Shown piece after piece: positions 28,663 to 38,233 of a DNA stretch of 64,000 bases (its first letter is position 1; the number at the start of each line of letters is the position of its first letter). A program made the position numbers and the translations under genes. This stretch comes from Bacteroidota bacterium. GTDB taxonomy: Bacteria; Bacteroidota; Bacteroidia; Bacteroidales; GCA-2711565. The notes under the pieces are model-generated. The model did not search any database and was not told where the DNA came from. It saw only the letters and a list, made by a program, of their open reading frames with translations. Where the stretch lies: the NCBI GenBank assembly GCA_018816945.1, contig JAHIVC010000097.1:35619-99618 (forward strand). Direction: 5' to 3'.

Positions 28663-31600
28663 ATGAGAAAAACTTTTTTACTGCTTACAATGTTAGGATT
28701 ATTCGTTCTGGGAACTTATGCTCAGGATGAAGCCCGCTTAATGCGCTTCCCGACAATTCATGGGAACCAGGTTGTATTTTCCTACGCTGGGGATTTATAT
28801 TCCGTTTCTAAGGCTGGTGGAATGGCCACCAAACTTACCAACGACGAAGGTTATGAAATGTTCGCGCATTTTTCACCTGATGGAAAATGGCTTGCTTTTA
28901 CAGGTCAATACGATGGAAATACCGAGGTTTATTTAATTCCCGCAATTGGGGGTGAACCTAAAAGGTTAACCTATACCGCTACTTTGGATCGTGACGATCT
29001 ATCGGATCGTATGGGCCCAAACAACCTCGTAATGGGTTGGAAAAATGATAAAGAAATAATTTATCGATCCAGAAAAAAAACTTATAATGATTTTACAGGT
29101 CAGTTATATCTTGCCAATGTAAATGGTGGATTGTCAGAAGAACTACCGCTGCCGACCGGAGGTTTTAATTCTTATTCTCCGGATCAATCGAAATTAGCTT
29201 ATAATCGCGTTTTCCGTGAATTCAGAACATGGAAATACTATAAAGGCGGCATGGCCGATGATGTTTGGATATATGATTTTAAATCAAAAAAGATTGAAAA
29301 TATTACCAACAATGTAAATCAGGATATTTTCCCAATGTGGCATGGCGACAAAGTTTATTTTCTTTCTGATCGGGATCGTACCATGAATCTTTTTTCGTAC
29401 GATTTGAAAACGAAAGAAACAAAAAAAATCACCAATTATACCGAGTACGACATCAAATTCCCTTCATTGGGTGATGAGGCAATTATTTATGAAAATGGGG
29501 GATATCTTTATACTTATGACCTTACGTCAGGAAAAACGGTAAAAATCGAAGTTAAAATAGCCAGCGATTTTCTGCATAGCAGAGAAGTTCAGAAGGATGC
29601 CAGCCAAAGTATTAGCTCATTTTCCATTTCACCCGATGGAAAGCGTTTGACTTTCGGTGCCAGGGGTGATGTATTTACAGTACCTGTAAAATCTGGTATC
29701 ACAAAAAACTTAACCCAAACTTCAAGTGTTCACGATCGCAATGTTGAATGGTCACCCGATGGTAAATACATCTCTTTTATATCGGATGTTACCGGCGAGG
29801 ATGAAATTTATATCATGAAGCAGGATGGAAGCGACAAAGCAGTTAAAATGACCTCTAACGGTGATACTTATAAATATAATCCTATTTGGTCGCCCGACAG
29901 CAAAAAAATATTGTGGAGCGATAAAAAACTAAGGTTACAATATGTCGAAATTGAAAGCAAGGAAGTAACCCAGGTTGTTAAAGCGACCGACGGAGAAATC
30001 AGGGATTACAAATGGGCTCCTGACAGCCGATGGGTCACTTATACTTTGCCAAAAACGAGCAGCGTATCTGAGATTTACATTTATAGTATACCTGATAAAA
30101 TAGCCCATAGGGTAACAGGTGAATGGTACGAAGTTGGAGGACCGACTTTTAGTGATGATGGAAAATATTTATTCTTTAGTTCACAACGTGATTTTAGTCC
30201 GATATACAGTCAGGTTGAATGGAGTTACGCTTATGCCGACATGGGAAAAGTTTATTTTGTTACCCTTCAAAAAGAAACACCTTCGCCTTTTACACCGGAA
30301 AATGATGTGGTGAAAATTGAAGACACCAAGAAACCTGAAGTAAAAGATAAAGCAGAACCGGCTAAAAAGGATACTGCTGCAAAAAAAGAAGCTGATAAAA
30401 ATATTAAAATTGATTTTGATGGAATCGTTGACAGAACAATGGCTTTACCCATTGAGATAGCTAACTATTTCAATATTCGTGCCATCGGTAATAATGTTTA
30501 TTATGCGAAATTCTCATCTACAACCCGATCTGGCAATTTGATGATGTACAATCTTGAAAGCAAAAAAGAAATAGAAATCGGGGATTTCACTAATTACATC
30601 ATTTCTGCCGATAAGAAAAAAATGTTTATCAGTAATCGTGGTAAATATTATGTAATCGGATTGCCCCAATCAGCAGTTAAACCAAACGAAAGTGTGGATT
30701 TAAGTAATATGAAAGTATGGGTCGATCCTAAAAAGGAATGGAAACAAATCTTCACCGAATCATGGCGACAAATGCGCGATTTCTTCTATGCACCCAATAT
30801 GCATGGATTGGATTGGCCGGCAATTCACGACAAATACGCGCAACTGGTTCCTTATGTAAATGATCGACACGATTTGACCTACCTCATAGGCGAAATGATT
30901 GGGGAATTGAGTACCGGACATACCTACGTTAGTGGTGGCGATAAATTCGAAGCTCCGCGTATTAATATGGGACTTTTAGGTGCCGAACTTTCAAGAGATA
31001 AATCGGGATATTATCAAATTGATAAAATTTTAAAAGGTGAAAATTGGGCCCGTAATACCATATCTCCATTAACTGAAGTTGGTGTAAATGCTAAAGAAGG
31101 TGATTTAATTACAGCAGTGAATGGAAAACCGACTTCAAAAATGAATGACATTTACCAATCTTTGATTGGAACAGTTGGCGATCAGGTTGAATTAACTTTG
31201 GCTGAGGATGCATCAGGTAAAAATGAACGTAAGGTTATTGTGGTACCTGTTGCAAGCGAAAGTGGTTTGTATTATTTAAACTGGGTACGTAATAACATCG
31301 AAAAGGTAAACAAAGCTACAAATGGGGAAGTTGGGTATATTCATATCCCTGATATGGGTGTTGCCGGGTTAAATGAATTTGTTAAATATTTTTATCCTCA
31401 ATTAGGTAAAAAAGCTTTGATTATTGACGATCGTGGCAATGGTGGAGGAAATGTTTCACCCATGATTATCGAAAGATTAAGCCGCGAACTAACCATGTTG
31501 GGTATGGCTCGCAATACCGGGGTCAATACAAAACCTGCCCAAATGATGGTTGGGCCAAAAGTAATGCTGTTCGATAATTATTCGGCTTCAGATGGCGATT

Positions 31601-31932
31601 TCTTCGCATACCAGTTTAAGAAACTTGGTTTGGGCAAAACCATTGGTGTTCGCTCATGGGGTGGGGTTGTTGGCATACGTGGCTCATTGCCATTTATTGA
31701 TGGCGGCTCGCTGCAAAAACCCGAATTTGCACCTTTCGATCATGATAGTGGGGATTGGATTGTTGAAGGTTGGGGTGTTGAACCTGATATCATTTTGGAC
31801 AATGATCCTGCAAAACAATACAATGGCGAGGATCAGCAATTGAACAAAGCTATTGAGGTGATTTTGGAAGAGATGAAAAAAACAAAACCCTTACCTCCGA
31901 TTCCACCTTACAAAAATCATATCAAAAAGTAA
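28663..31932 (+). CDS. Tricorn-like S41 family peptidase with beta-propeller domain
   Basis: A large exported protease. The ATG at 28663 gives 1,089 residues and a clean signal peptide (MRKTFLLLTMLGLFVLGTYAQ); the upstream ATG at 28624 adds 13 residues and is less likely. The N-terminal half has repeated PD40/WD-like strands (FSPDGKWLAF, SPDGKYISFISD, WSPDSKKILWS) forming propellers. A Lys/Glu-rich linker follows, then a tricorn C1-like helical region, a PDZ domain (EGDLITAVNGKP) and the S41 catalytic domain with DDRGNGGGN and the nucleophile serine in NYSASDGDFF. This is the domain order of tricorn protease homologues, which degrade peptides. It is followed by a repeat-rich spacer. Confidence 0.93.
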   Translation: MRKTFLLLTMLGLFVLGTYAQDEARLMRFPTIHGNQVVFSYAGDLYSVSKAGGMATKLTNDEGYEMFAHFSPDGKWLAFTGQYDGNTEVYLIPAIGGEPKRLTYTATLDRDDLSDRMGPNNLVMGWKNDKEIIYRSRKKTYNDFTGQLYLANVNGGLSEELPLPTGGFNSYSPDQSKLAYNRVFREFRTWKYYKGGMADDVWIYDFKSKKIENITNNVNQDIFPMWHGDKVYFLSDRDRTMNLFSYDLKTKETKKITNYTEYDIKFPSLGDEAIIYENGGYLYTYDLTSGKTVKIEVKIASDFLHSREVQKDASQSISSFSISPDGKRLTFGARGDVFTVPVKSGITKNLTQTSSVHDRNVEWSPDGKYISFISDVTGEDEIYIMKQDGSDKAVKMTSNGDTYKYNPIWSPDSKKILWSDKKLRLQYVEIESKEVTQVVKATDGEIRDYKWAPDSRWVTYTLPKTSSVSEIYIYSIPDKIAHRVTGEWYEVGGPTFSDDGKYLFFSSQRDFSPIYSQVEWSYAYADMGKVYFVTLQKETPSPFTPENDVVKIEDTKKPEVKDKAEPAKKDTAAKKEADKNIKIDFDGIVDRTMALPIEIANYFNIRAIGNNVYYAKFSSTTRSGNLMMYNLESKKEIEIGDFTNYIISADKKKMFISNRGKYYVIGLPQSAVKPNESVDLSNMKVWVDPKKEWKQIFTESWRQMRDFFYAPNMHGLDWPAIHDKYAQLVPYVNDRHDLTYLIGEMIGELSTGHTYVSGGDKFEAPRINMGLLGAELSRDKSGYYQIDKILKGENWARNTISPLTEVGVNAKEGDLITAVNGKPTSKMNDIYQSLIGTVGDQVELTLAEDASGKNERKVIVVPVASESGLYYLNWVRNNIEKVNKATNGEVGYIHIPDMGVAGLNEFVKYFYPQLGKKALIIDDRGNGGGNVSPMIIERLSRELTMLGMARNTGVNTKPAQMMVGPKVMLFDNYSASDGDFFAYQFKKLGLGKTIGVRSWGGVVGIRGSLPFIDGGSLQKPEFAPFDHDSGDWIVEGWGVEPDIILDNDPAKQYNGEDQQLNKAIEVILEEMKKTKPLPPIPPYKNHIKK

Positions 31933-31935
31933 ATT

Positions 31936-32083
31936 CACATCGGGCTTGTCACATCGAGCTTGTCGAGATGCGGTCACATCGACAGTAACTTGTTCTCGAC
32001 AGGCTCGAACTGACCTGACATTGTCACATCGAGCTTGTCGAGATGTTGTCGAGATGTGTCATTCCGGATTTATTCCGGAATCT
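31936..32083. repeat. Cluster of TCGA-rich intergenic repeats
   Basis: A 23-bp unit beginning GTCACATCGAGCTTGTCGAG occurs twice exactly (31948-31970 and 32023-32045). Partial copies surround it (CACATCGGGCTTGTCACATC, TTGTCGAGATGTGTC), and an inverted relative reading TTCTCGACAGGCTCGAAC lies at about 31993-32010. Each unit contains the inverted repeat CATC-TCGA. A different palindrome, ATTCCGGATTTATTCCGGAAT, ends the block. The block contrasts with the AT-rich surroundings and looks like dispersed extragenic palindromes. Confidence 0.75.
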
Positions 32084-32121
32084 AAACCCTGTCGGTATTT
32101 AAAGCACCGACAGGGTTTTTT
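32084..32121 (+). terminator. Strong intrinsic terminator after the S41 peptidase gene
   Basis: AAACCCTGTCGGT pairs perfectly with ACCGACAGGGTTT over a 9-nt loop and a T tract follows. It ends the S41 peptidase transcript about 150 bp after the stop codon and closes the repeat cluster. Confidence 0.9.
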
Positions 32122-32163
32122 GTTAGCTACATTTTCACGATATTTACCAAATATTGCTTCATT

Positions 32164-32562
32164 ATGAAAATCATCAGTATCAAAGAAGAACTGCATAAAA
32201 ATTACCTTAAACAAAAGGGCCGTTTTGTGGTTGATTGCAATACCTTCATCTTTTCTATTGAAGAAATTGAAATACTGGAAAGATATGGGCATTGGTTTAA
32301 AGCGATATGTAATGGTGATCTGGAAATTTTCACCGAACGTCAAAGAAGATTTATTCAGGCAATGAAAGGTGAAAGGGAGCCTTTTAGCCCTGAAGAAGTT
32401 GCCTGGCACAAATACCTTGGTCGTAAAAAGGTGGAGGCTAAATACGGGGATAAATTTCAATATCACTATGTACCCGAAGAAGATGGTTTTTATAGCAGGG
32501 AAATGCATAAAACTCAACAATTATTAATGTTGAGGGTAATTTGGGAAGAACATACCTCATAA
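32164..32562 (+). CDS. DUF413 / MaoP-like protein
   Basis: The 132-residue protein carries a block that matches the DUF413 pattern known from MaoP (formerly YifE): VVDCNTFIFSIEEIEILERY, then GHWFKAICNGDLEIFTERQ, RRFIQAMKGEREPFSPEEVA and WHKYLGRKK. In gammaproteobacteria MaoP helps organise the Ori macrodomain. Here the motif sits at about 20-95 with a charged C-terminal tail. The assignment is from memory of the family pattern; what it does in this phylum is not known to me. It is a lone gene after a terminator and before the S9 peptidase. Confidence 0.65.
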   Translation: MKIISIKEELHKNYLKQKGRFVVDCNTFIFSIEEIEILERYGHWFKAICNGDLEIFTERQRRFIQAMKGEREPFSPEEVAWHKYLGRKKVEAKYGDKFQYHYVPEEDGFYSREMHKTQQLLMLRVIWEEHTS

Positions 32563-32730
32563 TTCAATCATCAAGAAATGCTTGAATTCCTTTATCAACA
32601 CATTGTATGTTTTTATTAATAATAGGATGGAGATTCCAGATAATACTTCTCTTGAAAATTACTGATTGCTGAGCTAATTTTTATAAATTAGCATGCAATA
32701 AAAAGCATTAATTCAGTAAACCTTAAACCA

Positions 32731-35016
32731 ATGAAAACTTACAAATTCCAATTCTTATTTGTCATTTTAATCCTGTTGGCTGCCTGCAGCCCAAGTGTTA
32801 AACAATTAGATGTCGAAAACTATGTTAACGCTGAACAGTTTCTGCCGGTAAATTCAGAAAAACTCGTATTCAATAATTATGTGCGTGCCAATTTTATTGA
32901 TTCAACAAGTAATTTTTGGTATACGATCAATACCCGAAAAGGTAAAGAATTTCTGGAGGTAAATATGGAAACTAAAACCAAAAAGCCTGTTTTTGATCAT
33001 GAATTGCTTGCTTCAGTATTATCGGCTCTAATGGACACAGTTTATGATGCCTATAAACTGCCTTTTAATCGCATCGAGCTTAAAAATGATGTAGTTGAAT
33101 TTACAGTGAAAGGGAAAAAATATGGATTTAACAGAGTTTTTTCATTGATTGCCGAAGTCAAAGAGGAGGAAAACATCAAAGGTGTAAAATCACCGGATGG
33201 CAAATGGACGGCTTATTCGAAAAATCACAATTTGTACATTCAAAATTTAAATTCAAAACAAGAGATTGCATTAAGTTCGGATGGGATGGCAAAATACGAG
33301 TATGGGAATTCGTATTCATGGTACAATTTATTCGATCTTCAAAACCCCGCTTTGGATAATAAGGAGTTGACTGTTGAATGGTCGCCCGATTCAAAGAAAA
33401 TAGCAACATTCCGTGTTGATTATCGTAACTCAAAATACCTATACTTATTGCAGAGCGTTTTAGAGAAAGAAAGAAGGGCCAAAGTTTGGTTTTATGAACG
33501 GGTTTTAGTTGGCGATACTGCTTTAGCCATGATTGAGTTCGTGCTTTTTGATGTAAATACGCGCAAACAAACCAAAGTTGATATTGAACCTTTCCCAAAA
33601 TTCTTATATTCCGGTAGTATGGAATGGTTAAATAACGAAATGCTGGTTTTTGACAGAAACCTTCGTGGATATAAACAAAATGATATAATTGAAGTAAACG
33701 GAATAAATGGAAAAACCAGACTCGTTGCAAGTGACAAAATGGATACCTATGTTGATGTGAACATAGCCTTTTATAAGGTTTTGGATAAAACCAGGGAGCT
33801 ATTAGTGACTTCCGAGAGGGATGGATGGAACCACCTTTACCTTTTTGATTGGGAAAGTGGGGAGCTAAAAAACCAAGTGACAAAAGGGAATTTTGTTTTC
33901 AAAAGTCTTAAGTATTTAGATGAAGAAAACCGATTGATTTATTTCACTGCCTGCGGGATGGAAGATGAAAGGAATCCTTATCTCGATCATTTATATGTAG
34001 TAAATTTTGATGGCTCAGGATTGAAACTTCTGACCCCTGAAGATGCTCATCATGAAATTCTATTTAATAAAACAGGCGATTTATTTGTGGATAATTATTC
34101 AAGGGTTGATTTGCCAACCATATCTGTTTTAAGATATTCAAAAACAGGGGAAATATTGATGGAAATCGAACAAGCAGACGTTAAAGATTTATTAGCTACA
34201 GGATGGACCTATCCGGAAGTTTATAAAGTTAAAGCCAGGGATAACGAGACCGATATTTGGGGTGTAATCCGCAGACCAAGTAATTTTAGTGCAAAAAATA
34301 AATATCCGATTATTGATGGCACCTATTCGGGTCCTCATGCTGTCCGTATGCCCATTTCGTTTACCAACGCATACAGAAGCTGGGATCAATCGTTCGCCGA
34401 ACTTGGATCAATTGTGGTTACTGTGGATGGTTTGGGAACGGCTCAGCGATCCAAAAAATTCCACGATTTTTCCTATAAAAATTTGGGTGATATTGGAGCC
34501 GATGACCACGAAAAAGCAATAAGGGAGCTTGCAGCCAAATATAAATATATGGACATTGATCGGGTTGGGATTTTTGGACATTCAGCGGGTGGCTACGATG
34601 CAGCGAGAGCTTTGTTAATCAAACCGGATTTTTATAAAGTAGGTGTTTCATCGGCAGGTAACCATGATCAGCGTATCGATAAAGTGTGGTGGAATGAACT
34701 CTATATGGGTTTTCCTGAAGGTCCTGAATATGAACAACAGGCAAATATGTCCAAAGCAGCCAACCTCAAAGGAAAACTTTTGCTCATCCATGGAGATATG
34801 GATAATAACGTAAATCCGATCGAGACCATCAGGATGGCTAATGCCTTAATGGAGGCGAACCGTGATTTTGATATGCTGATTATCCCGAATAAAGATCATA
34901 ATTTGTATGATCATAAGTTTTTCACCCGTAAAAGATGGGATTATTTTGTTAAAAATTTGATGGGGGCAGAACCTCCAACCAATTATGAAATTGGGGTCAA
35001 ATTCAAGCAAGACTAG
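32731..35016 (+). CDS. S9 family prolyl oligopeptidase / dipeptidyl peptidase IV-like lipoprotein
   Basis: It is predicted to cleave proline-containing peptides outside the inner membrane. The 761-residue protein has a lipobox (LILLAAC, Cys19). The DPP IV N-terminal propeller spans roughly 100-500 (VKSPDGKWTAYSKN, VEWSPDSKKIATFRVDY). The C-terminal catalytic domain has the nucleophile in GIFGHSAGGYDAARAL, the aspartate in LLIHGDMDNNVNP and the histidine in NKDHNLYDHKFF, so the triad is complete. With the S41 peptidase upstream it forms a peptide-degrading pair, though a terminator and DUF413 gene separate them. The start is the ATG directly before the signal sequence. Confidence 0.93.
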   Translation: MKTYKFQFLFVILILLAACSPSVKQLDVENYVNAEQFLPVNSEKLVFNNYVRANFIDSTSNFWYTINTRKGKEFLEVNMETKTKKPVFDHELLASVLSALMDTVYDAYKLPFNRIELKNDVVEFTVKGKKYGFNRVFSLIAEVKEEENIKGVKSPDGKWTAYSKNHNLYIQNLNSKQEIALSSDGMAKYEYGNSYSWYNLFDLQNPALDNKELTVEWSPDSKKIATFRVDYRNSKYLYLLQSVLEKERRAKVWFYERVLVGDTALAMIEFVLFDVNTRKQTKVDIEPFPKFLYSGSMEWLNNEMLVFDRNLRGYKQNDIIEVNGINGKTRLVASDKMDTYVDVNIAFYKVLDKTRELLVTSERDGWNHLYLFDWESGELKNQVTKGNFVFKSLKYLDEENRLIYFTACGMEDERNPYLDHLYVVNFDGSGLKLLTPEDAHHEILFNKTGDLFVDNYSRVDLPTISVLRYSKTGEILMEIEQADVKDLLATGWTYPEVYKVKARDNETDIWGVIRRPSNFSAKNKYPIIDGTYSGPHAVRMPISFTNAYRSWDQSFAELGSIVVTVDGLGTAQRSKKFHDFSYKNLGDIGADDHEKAIRELAAKYKYMDIDRVGIFGHSAGGYDAARALLIKPDFYKVGVSSAGNHDQRIDKVWWNELYMGFPEGPEYEQQANMSKAANLKGKLLLIHGDMDNNVNPIETIRMANALMEANRDFDMLIIPNKDHNLYDHKFFTRKRWDYFVKNLMGAEPPTNYEIGVKFKQD

Positions 35017-35050
35017 TCATCATTTTTAGCCTATAATGCTGGTATTATCA

Positions 35051-35058
35051 TAATTTTG
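35051..35058 (+). promoter_or_regulatory. -7 promoter box for hutI
   Basis: TAATTTTG fits TAnnTTTG and lies 16 bp before the hutI ATG, implying a leader of only about a dozen bases. The -33 region is not convincing. Confidence 0.4.
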
Positions 35059-35074
35059 TGAGATAAATATTTGG

Positions 35075-36313
35075 ATGAGCATATTAATAGAAAATATTAA
35101 AAAATTGGTGCAGGTTGAAGATCAACCTCGGAAGTTCGTTGCCGGAAATGCCATGGCTAAATTACCGGTTTTGGATGAGGCATGGATACTGATTGAAAAA
35201 AATCGGATTGCTTCATTTGGCAAAATGGATGATCCGTTAAGACCTAAATCTGCAAGGAAAGTTATAGATGCAACGGGAAAAATGGTTTTCCCTGCCTTCT
35301 GCGATTCTCATACTCATCTGGTTTATCCTGCCAGTCGCGAAATTGAATATGTAGATAAAATCAAAGGGCTGTCGTACGAAGAAATTGCAAAACGTGGGGG
35401 AGGAATCCTGAATACTGCCAGGAAAATGCAGGAAATTTCTGAAACCGAATTATTCGAATCAGCCATGAAGCGCCTGGATGAAATTATGTATTTGGGTACA
35501 GGTGCCGTTGAAATCAAAAGCGGGTATGGACTGAATACCGAATCTGAATTGAAAATGCTCAGGGTAATCCGACGACTGAAAGAATCTCACCCACTTACCA
35601 TTAAATCTACTTTTTTAGGAGCTCATGCCGTTTCAGGCGAATATAAAGGAAAACAAAGTGACTATGTTGATTTGGTGATCAATGAAATGATTCCCAGGGT
35701 TGCATCTGAAGAACTTGCAGATTATGTGGATGTATTTTGCGATCGTGGTTTCTTCACGGTTGAGGATACAGATCGGATTTTAAACGCAGCCATGAAGTAT
35801 GGTTTGCGCCCAAAAATACATGCCAATGAGCTGGATTATTCGGGAGGGATTCAGGTTGGAGTGAAGTATAATGCATTGTCTGTTGACCATCTTGAGTACA
35901 CAGGTTATGCTGAAATAAAAGCATTGCTGAATACCGAAACGATGCCGACTGTTTTACCCGGAGCTGCATTTTTTCTGGGGATGGTTTATGCACCGGTTCG
36001 CAAAATGATTGATGCAGGACTACCGGTGGCTTTGGCGAGTGATTTCAACCCGGGTTCTTCGCCTTCCGGAAATATGCAATTAATCCTATCAATGGCAAGT
36101 ATACTTTATCGGATGTTGCCAGAAGAAGCCATCAATGCAACTACATTAAATACAGCTTATGCCATGGGTGTTGAAGAAGAACTTGGAACAATTGCCGTTG
36201 GCAAAAAAGCCAATTTATTTATCAGTAAAGAAATTCCAAGCATCGAATTTATGCCTTATGCTTATGGAAGTAATAAAGTAGAATCAATGATTATCAACGG
36301 GAAAATGAAATAA
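35075..36313 (+). CDS. hutI: Imidazolonepropionase HutI
   Basis: It hydrolyses 4-imidazolone-5-propanoate to N-formimino-glutamate, the third step of histidine breakdown. The 412-residue amidohydrolase has the metal-binding DSHTHLVYPASREIEY segment, GTGAVEIKSGYGL, FLGAHAV, a histidine ligand in KIHANELDYSGG, DHLEYTG and ASDFNPGSSPSGN. Length is typical. The product is the substrate of the ftcD fusion 2.6 kb downstream; the usual close neighbours are split by three signalling genes in the same direction. The H-NOX gene starts 29 bp after the stop, so cotranscription is likely. Confidence 0.95.
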   Translation: MSILIENIKKLVQVEDQPRKFVAGNAMAKLPVLDEAWILIEKNRIASFGKMDDPLRPKSARKVIDATGKMVFPAFCDSHTHLVYPASREIEYVDKIKGLSYEEIAKRGGGILNTARKMQEISETELFESAMKRLDEIMYLGTGAVEIKSGYGLNTESELKMLRVIRRLKESHPLTIKSTFLGAHAVSGEYKGKQSDYVDLVINEMIPRVASEELADYVDVFCDRGFFTVEDTDRILNAAMKYGLRPKIHANELDYSGGIQVGVKYNALSVDHLEYTGYAEIKALLNTETMPTVLPGAAFFLGMVYAPVRKMIDAGLPVALASDFNPGSSPSGNMQLILSMASILYRMLPEEAINATTLNTAYAMGVEEELGTIAVGKKANLFISKEIPSIEFMPYAYGSNKVESMIINGKMK

Positions 36314-36342
36314 TTTCATATATTTATGTAAAATTATTTTCG

Positions 36343-36885
36343 ATGAAAGGTGTTATTTTTACTGAATTTATTGAAATGGTTGAAGAAAAATTTGGCTTTG
36401 AAATGGCTGATAAGCTTCTTACCCAACCTGAATTAAAATCAAAAGGTGTGTATACTGCAGTAGGTACCTATGATTTTGATGAAATGCTGTGTTTAATTAC
36501 AATGTTAGGCAAAGAGACAAAAACCCCTATTCCTTATCTATTAGAAGTTTTTGGAAATTATTTATTCTCAAGATTGTTAATTCTTTATCCTCTGCTCTTT
36601 GAGGATAAAAAAAACGTATTTGAATTTCTTACCCAAATAGATAAATATATTCATGTAGAAGTTTTAAAGCTATATCCGGATGCTCAATTACCGAAAATTA
36701 TTACTCAGCTCAATGAGGACAAAACCCAAATGACAATGATTTATACCTCAGAGCGAAAATTAAGTGATCTGGCTTTGGGCTTAATTAATGGTTGTATTAA
36801 TCATTTCAACGAAAAAATTACAGTCAGTGTTGTGGGAAAATCAAACGATGGAAGCCTAGTCACTATCGTTTTAAATAAAAAATAA
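36343..36885 (+). CDS. H-NOX (heme nitric oxide/oxygen binding) sensor protein
   Basis: A stand-alone 180-residue heme sensor. The proximal heme ligand is His104 in the helix KYIHVEVLKLYPDAQLP, and the YxSxR heme-propionate motif is Tyr134-Thr-Ser136-Glu-Arg138. Pro117 corresponds to the conserved distorting proline. If numbered against the Thermoanaerobacter protein, the distal-pocket tyrosine that stabilises O2 appears to be replaced by Leu143, which would make it NO-selective; this is inference. Stand-alone H-NOX proteins normally inhibit a partner histidine kinase when NO binds. The kinase gene follows after 6 bp. Confidence 0.92.
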   Translation: MKGVIFTEFIEMVEEKFGFEMADKLLTQPELKSKGVYTAVGTYDFDEMLCLITMLGKETKTPIPYLLEVFGNYLFSRLLILYPLLFEDKKNVFEFLTQIDKYIHVEVLKLYPDAQLPKIITQLNEDKTQMTMIYTSERKLSDLALGLINGCINHFNEKITVSVVGKSNDGSLVTIVLNKK

Positions 36886-36891
36886 ATTATT

Positions 36892-38232
36892 TTGAGTGAG
36901 TTAGATGCTATAAAAAGATCTCTGGATAGAGAGCGTAAAGCCCGCAAACAGGCTGAAGCGATTATTGAGCAAAAATCACGTGAAATATACCTTGCCAATC
37001 AGGAATTAATAAGTTTGAATCAATCTTTAGAAGAAAGAATTCAGGAGCGGACAAAAGAATTGAATCTGGCAAAGGAAGAAGCTGAAAGTTCAACAAAGGC
37101 AAAGTCATTATTTTTATCCAATATGAGTCATGAAATCCGCACCCCATTGAATGGAATTATTGGAATATCTGAATTAATGCTCAGAGAAAGTGGTGAGAGT
37201 CATATAAGAGAAATGTTGCATACGGTTAAGTATTCTGCTGATAATTTAATGGGAATAATTAATGATATACTGGATTTTTCGAAAATAGAGGCCGGTAAAA
37301 TTACTTTTGAAAATATTGAATTTAATTTAGGAAACCTTCTGGATAATTTAAAAGCTGTATTAAATCCCAGGATTCAGGAAAAAAAGTTAGAACTTAAGCT
37401 TAATTTATCAGATTCTGTCCCTGAAAGATTAATTGGAGATCGAATTAAATTAAATCAAATCTTAATGAATCTGGTAGGGAATGCAATTAAATTTACAGAT
37501 AAAGGATTTGTTGGAATTGAGGCAAGCTTTGATAAACTAAATAAAAATACAGGAAATCTTTTAATAAAAGTATCGGATAGTGGAATTGGAATTCCTCAAA
37601 ATAAAATTGATACAGTATTTGATAGTTTTACCCAATCTAATTCTTCAATCACGAGAATTTTTGGTGGGTCAGGACTTGGCTTAACTATCACAAAGCGATT
37701 AATTGAACTTCAAGATGGAAATATTAGGGTTGAAAGCGTAGAAAACAAAGGTACTATTTTTGAATTTAACCTGCCTGTTAGATTTACAATGATTAAGACG
37801 CAAAAGGTCCAAAAGCTAAATGGTGAAATAAATATTTCGGTATTAAAAGGAATTAAAGTTTTAGTGGTTGAAGATAATACGATTAATCAATTTGTGGCCG
37901 CATCATTTTTGAAACACTGGGGTATCAATGTGGATATTGCAAATAATGGTAAAGAAGCTATCTTTTTATTGGAAAATAAAGTAATAGACATTGTACTTTT
38001 GGACTTACAAATGCCAATTATGGATGGAATGGAGACTTGTGAGCGAATTCGGAATGGTAAAACCAATATCAAAGATATCAATATCCCGATAATTGCTTTA
38101 ACTGCTGATGCATTTGAAGAAAGTAAAACTAAAGTGCTGGGATGTGGAATGAATGATTTTGCAACAAAGCCGATAATTCAAGAGGAATTATTGCAAAAAT
38201 TATTAAAATATTGTCCAAAAAGAAATAACTAG
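36892..38232 (+). CDS. Hybrid histidine kinase with receiver domain, H-NOX-associated
   Basis: The probable signalling partner of the H-NOX protein. The 446-residue, soluble protein has an N-terminal coiled coil (about 5-70), a HisKA dimerisation helix with phosphoacceptor His80 in [12 protein letters not shown], a HATPase domain with N box around [18 protein letters not shown] boxes SDSGIGIP and GGSGLGL, then a C-terminal receiver domain (about 320-442) with acidic pair Glu327-Asp328, phosphoacceptor Asp371 and Lys426. It has no membrane or sensor domain of its own. The start is TTG; the next in-frame ATG is at residue 78, inside HisKA, so TTG is almost certainly used. No DNA-binding output or HPt gene is nearby. 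Confidence 0.9.
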   Translation: MSELDAIKRSLDRERKARKQAEAIIEQKSREIYLANQELISLNQSLEERIQERTKELNLAKEEAESSTKAKSLFLSNMSHEIRTPLNGIIGISELMLRESGESHIREMLHTVKYSADNLMGIINDILDFSKIEAGKITFENIEFNLGNLLDNLKAVLNPRIQEKKLELKLNLSDSVPERLIGDRIKLNQILMNLVGNAIKFTDKGFVGIEASFDKLNKNTGNLLIKVSDSGIGIPQNKIDTVFDSFTQSNSSITRIFGGSGLGLTITKRLIELQDGNIRVESVENKGTIFEFNLPVRFTMIKTQKVQKLNGEINISVLKGIKVLVVEDNTINQFVAASFLKHWGINVDIANNGKEAIFLLENKVIDIVLLDLQMPIMDGMETCERIRNGKTNIKDINIPIIALTADAFEESKTKVLGCGMNDFATKPIIQEELLQKLLKYCPKRNN

Positions 38233-38233
38233 A

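Noticed and set aside
31936..32083. CRISPR array in the TCGA repeat cluster
   Set aside because: The copies are only two exact plus fragments, unevenly spaced and in both orientations, and no cas gene is present.
32059..32520. 153-codon minus-strand frame over the DUF413 gene and the terminator
   Set aside because: It crosses a strong terminator hairpin and repeats, and the plus-strand product matches a known family.
33176..33883. 235-codon minus-strand open frame inside the S9 peptidase gene
   Set aside because: It is wholly antisense to a gene with intact catalytic motifs, and its translation is rich in unusual residues (His, Cys, Arg runs) with no domain pattern.
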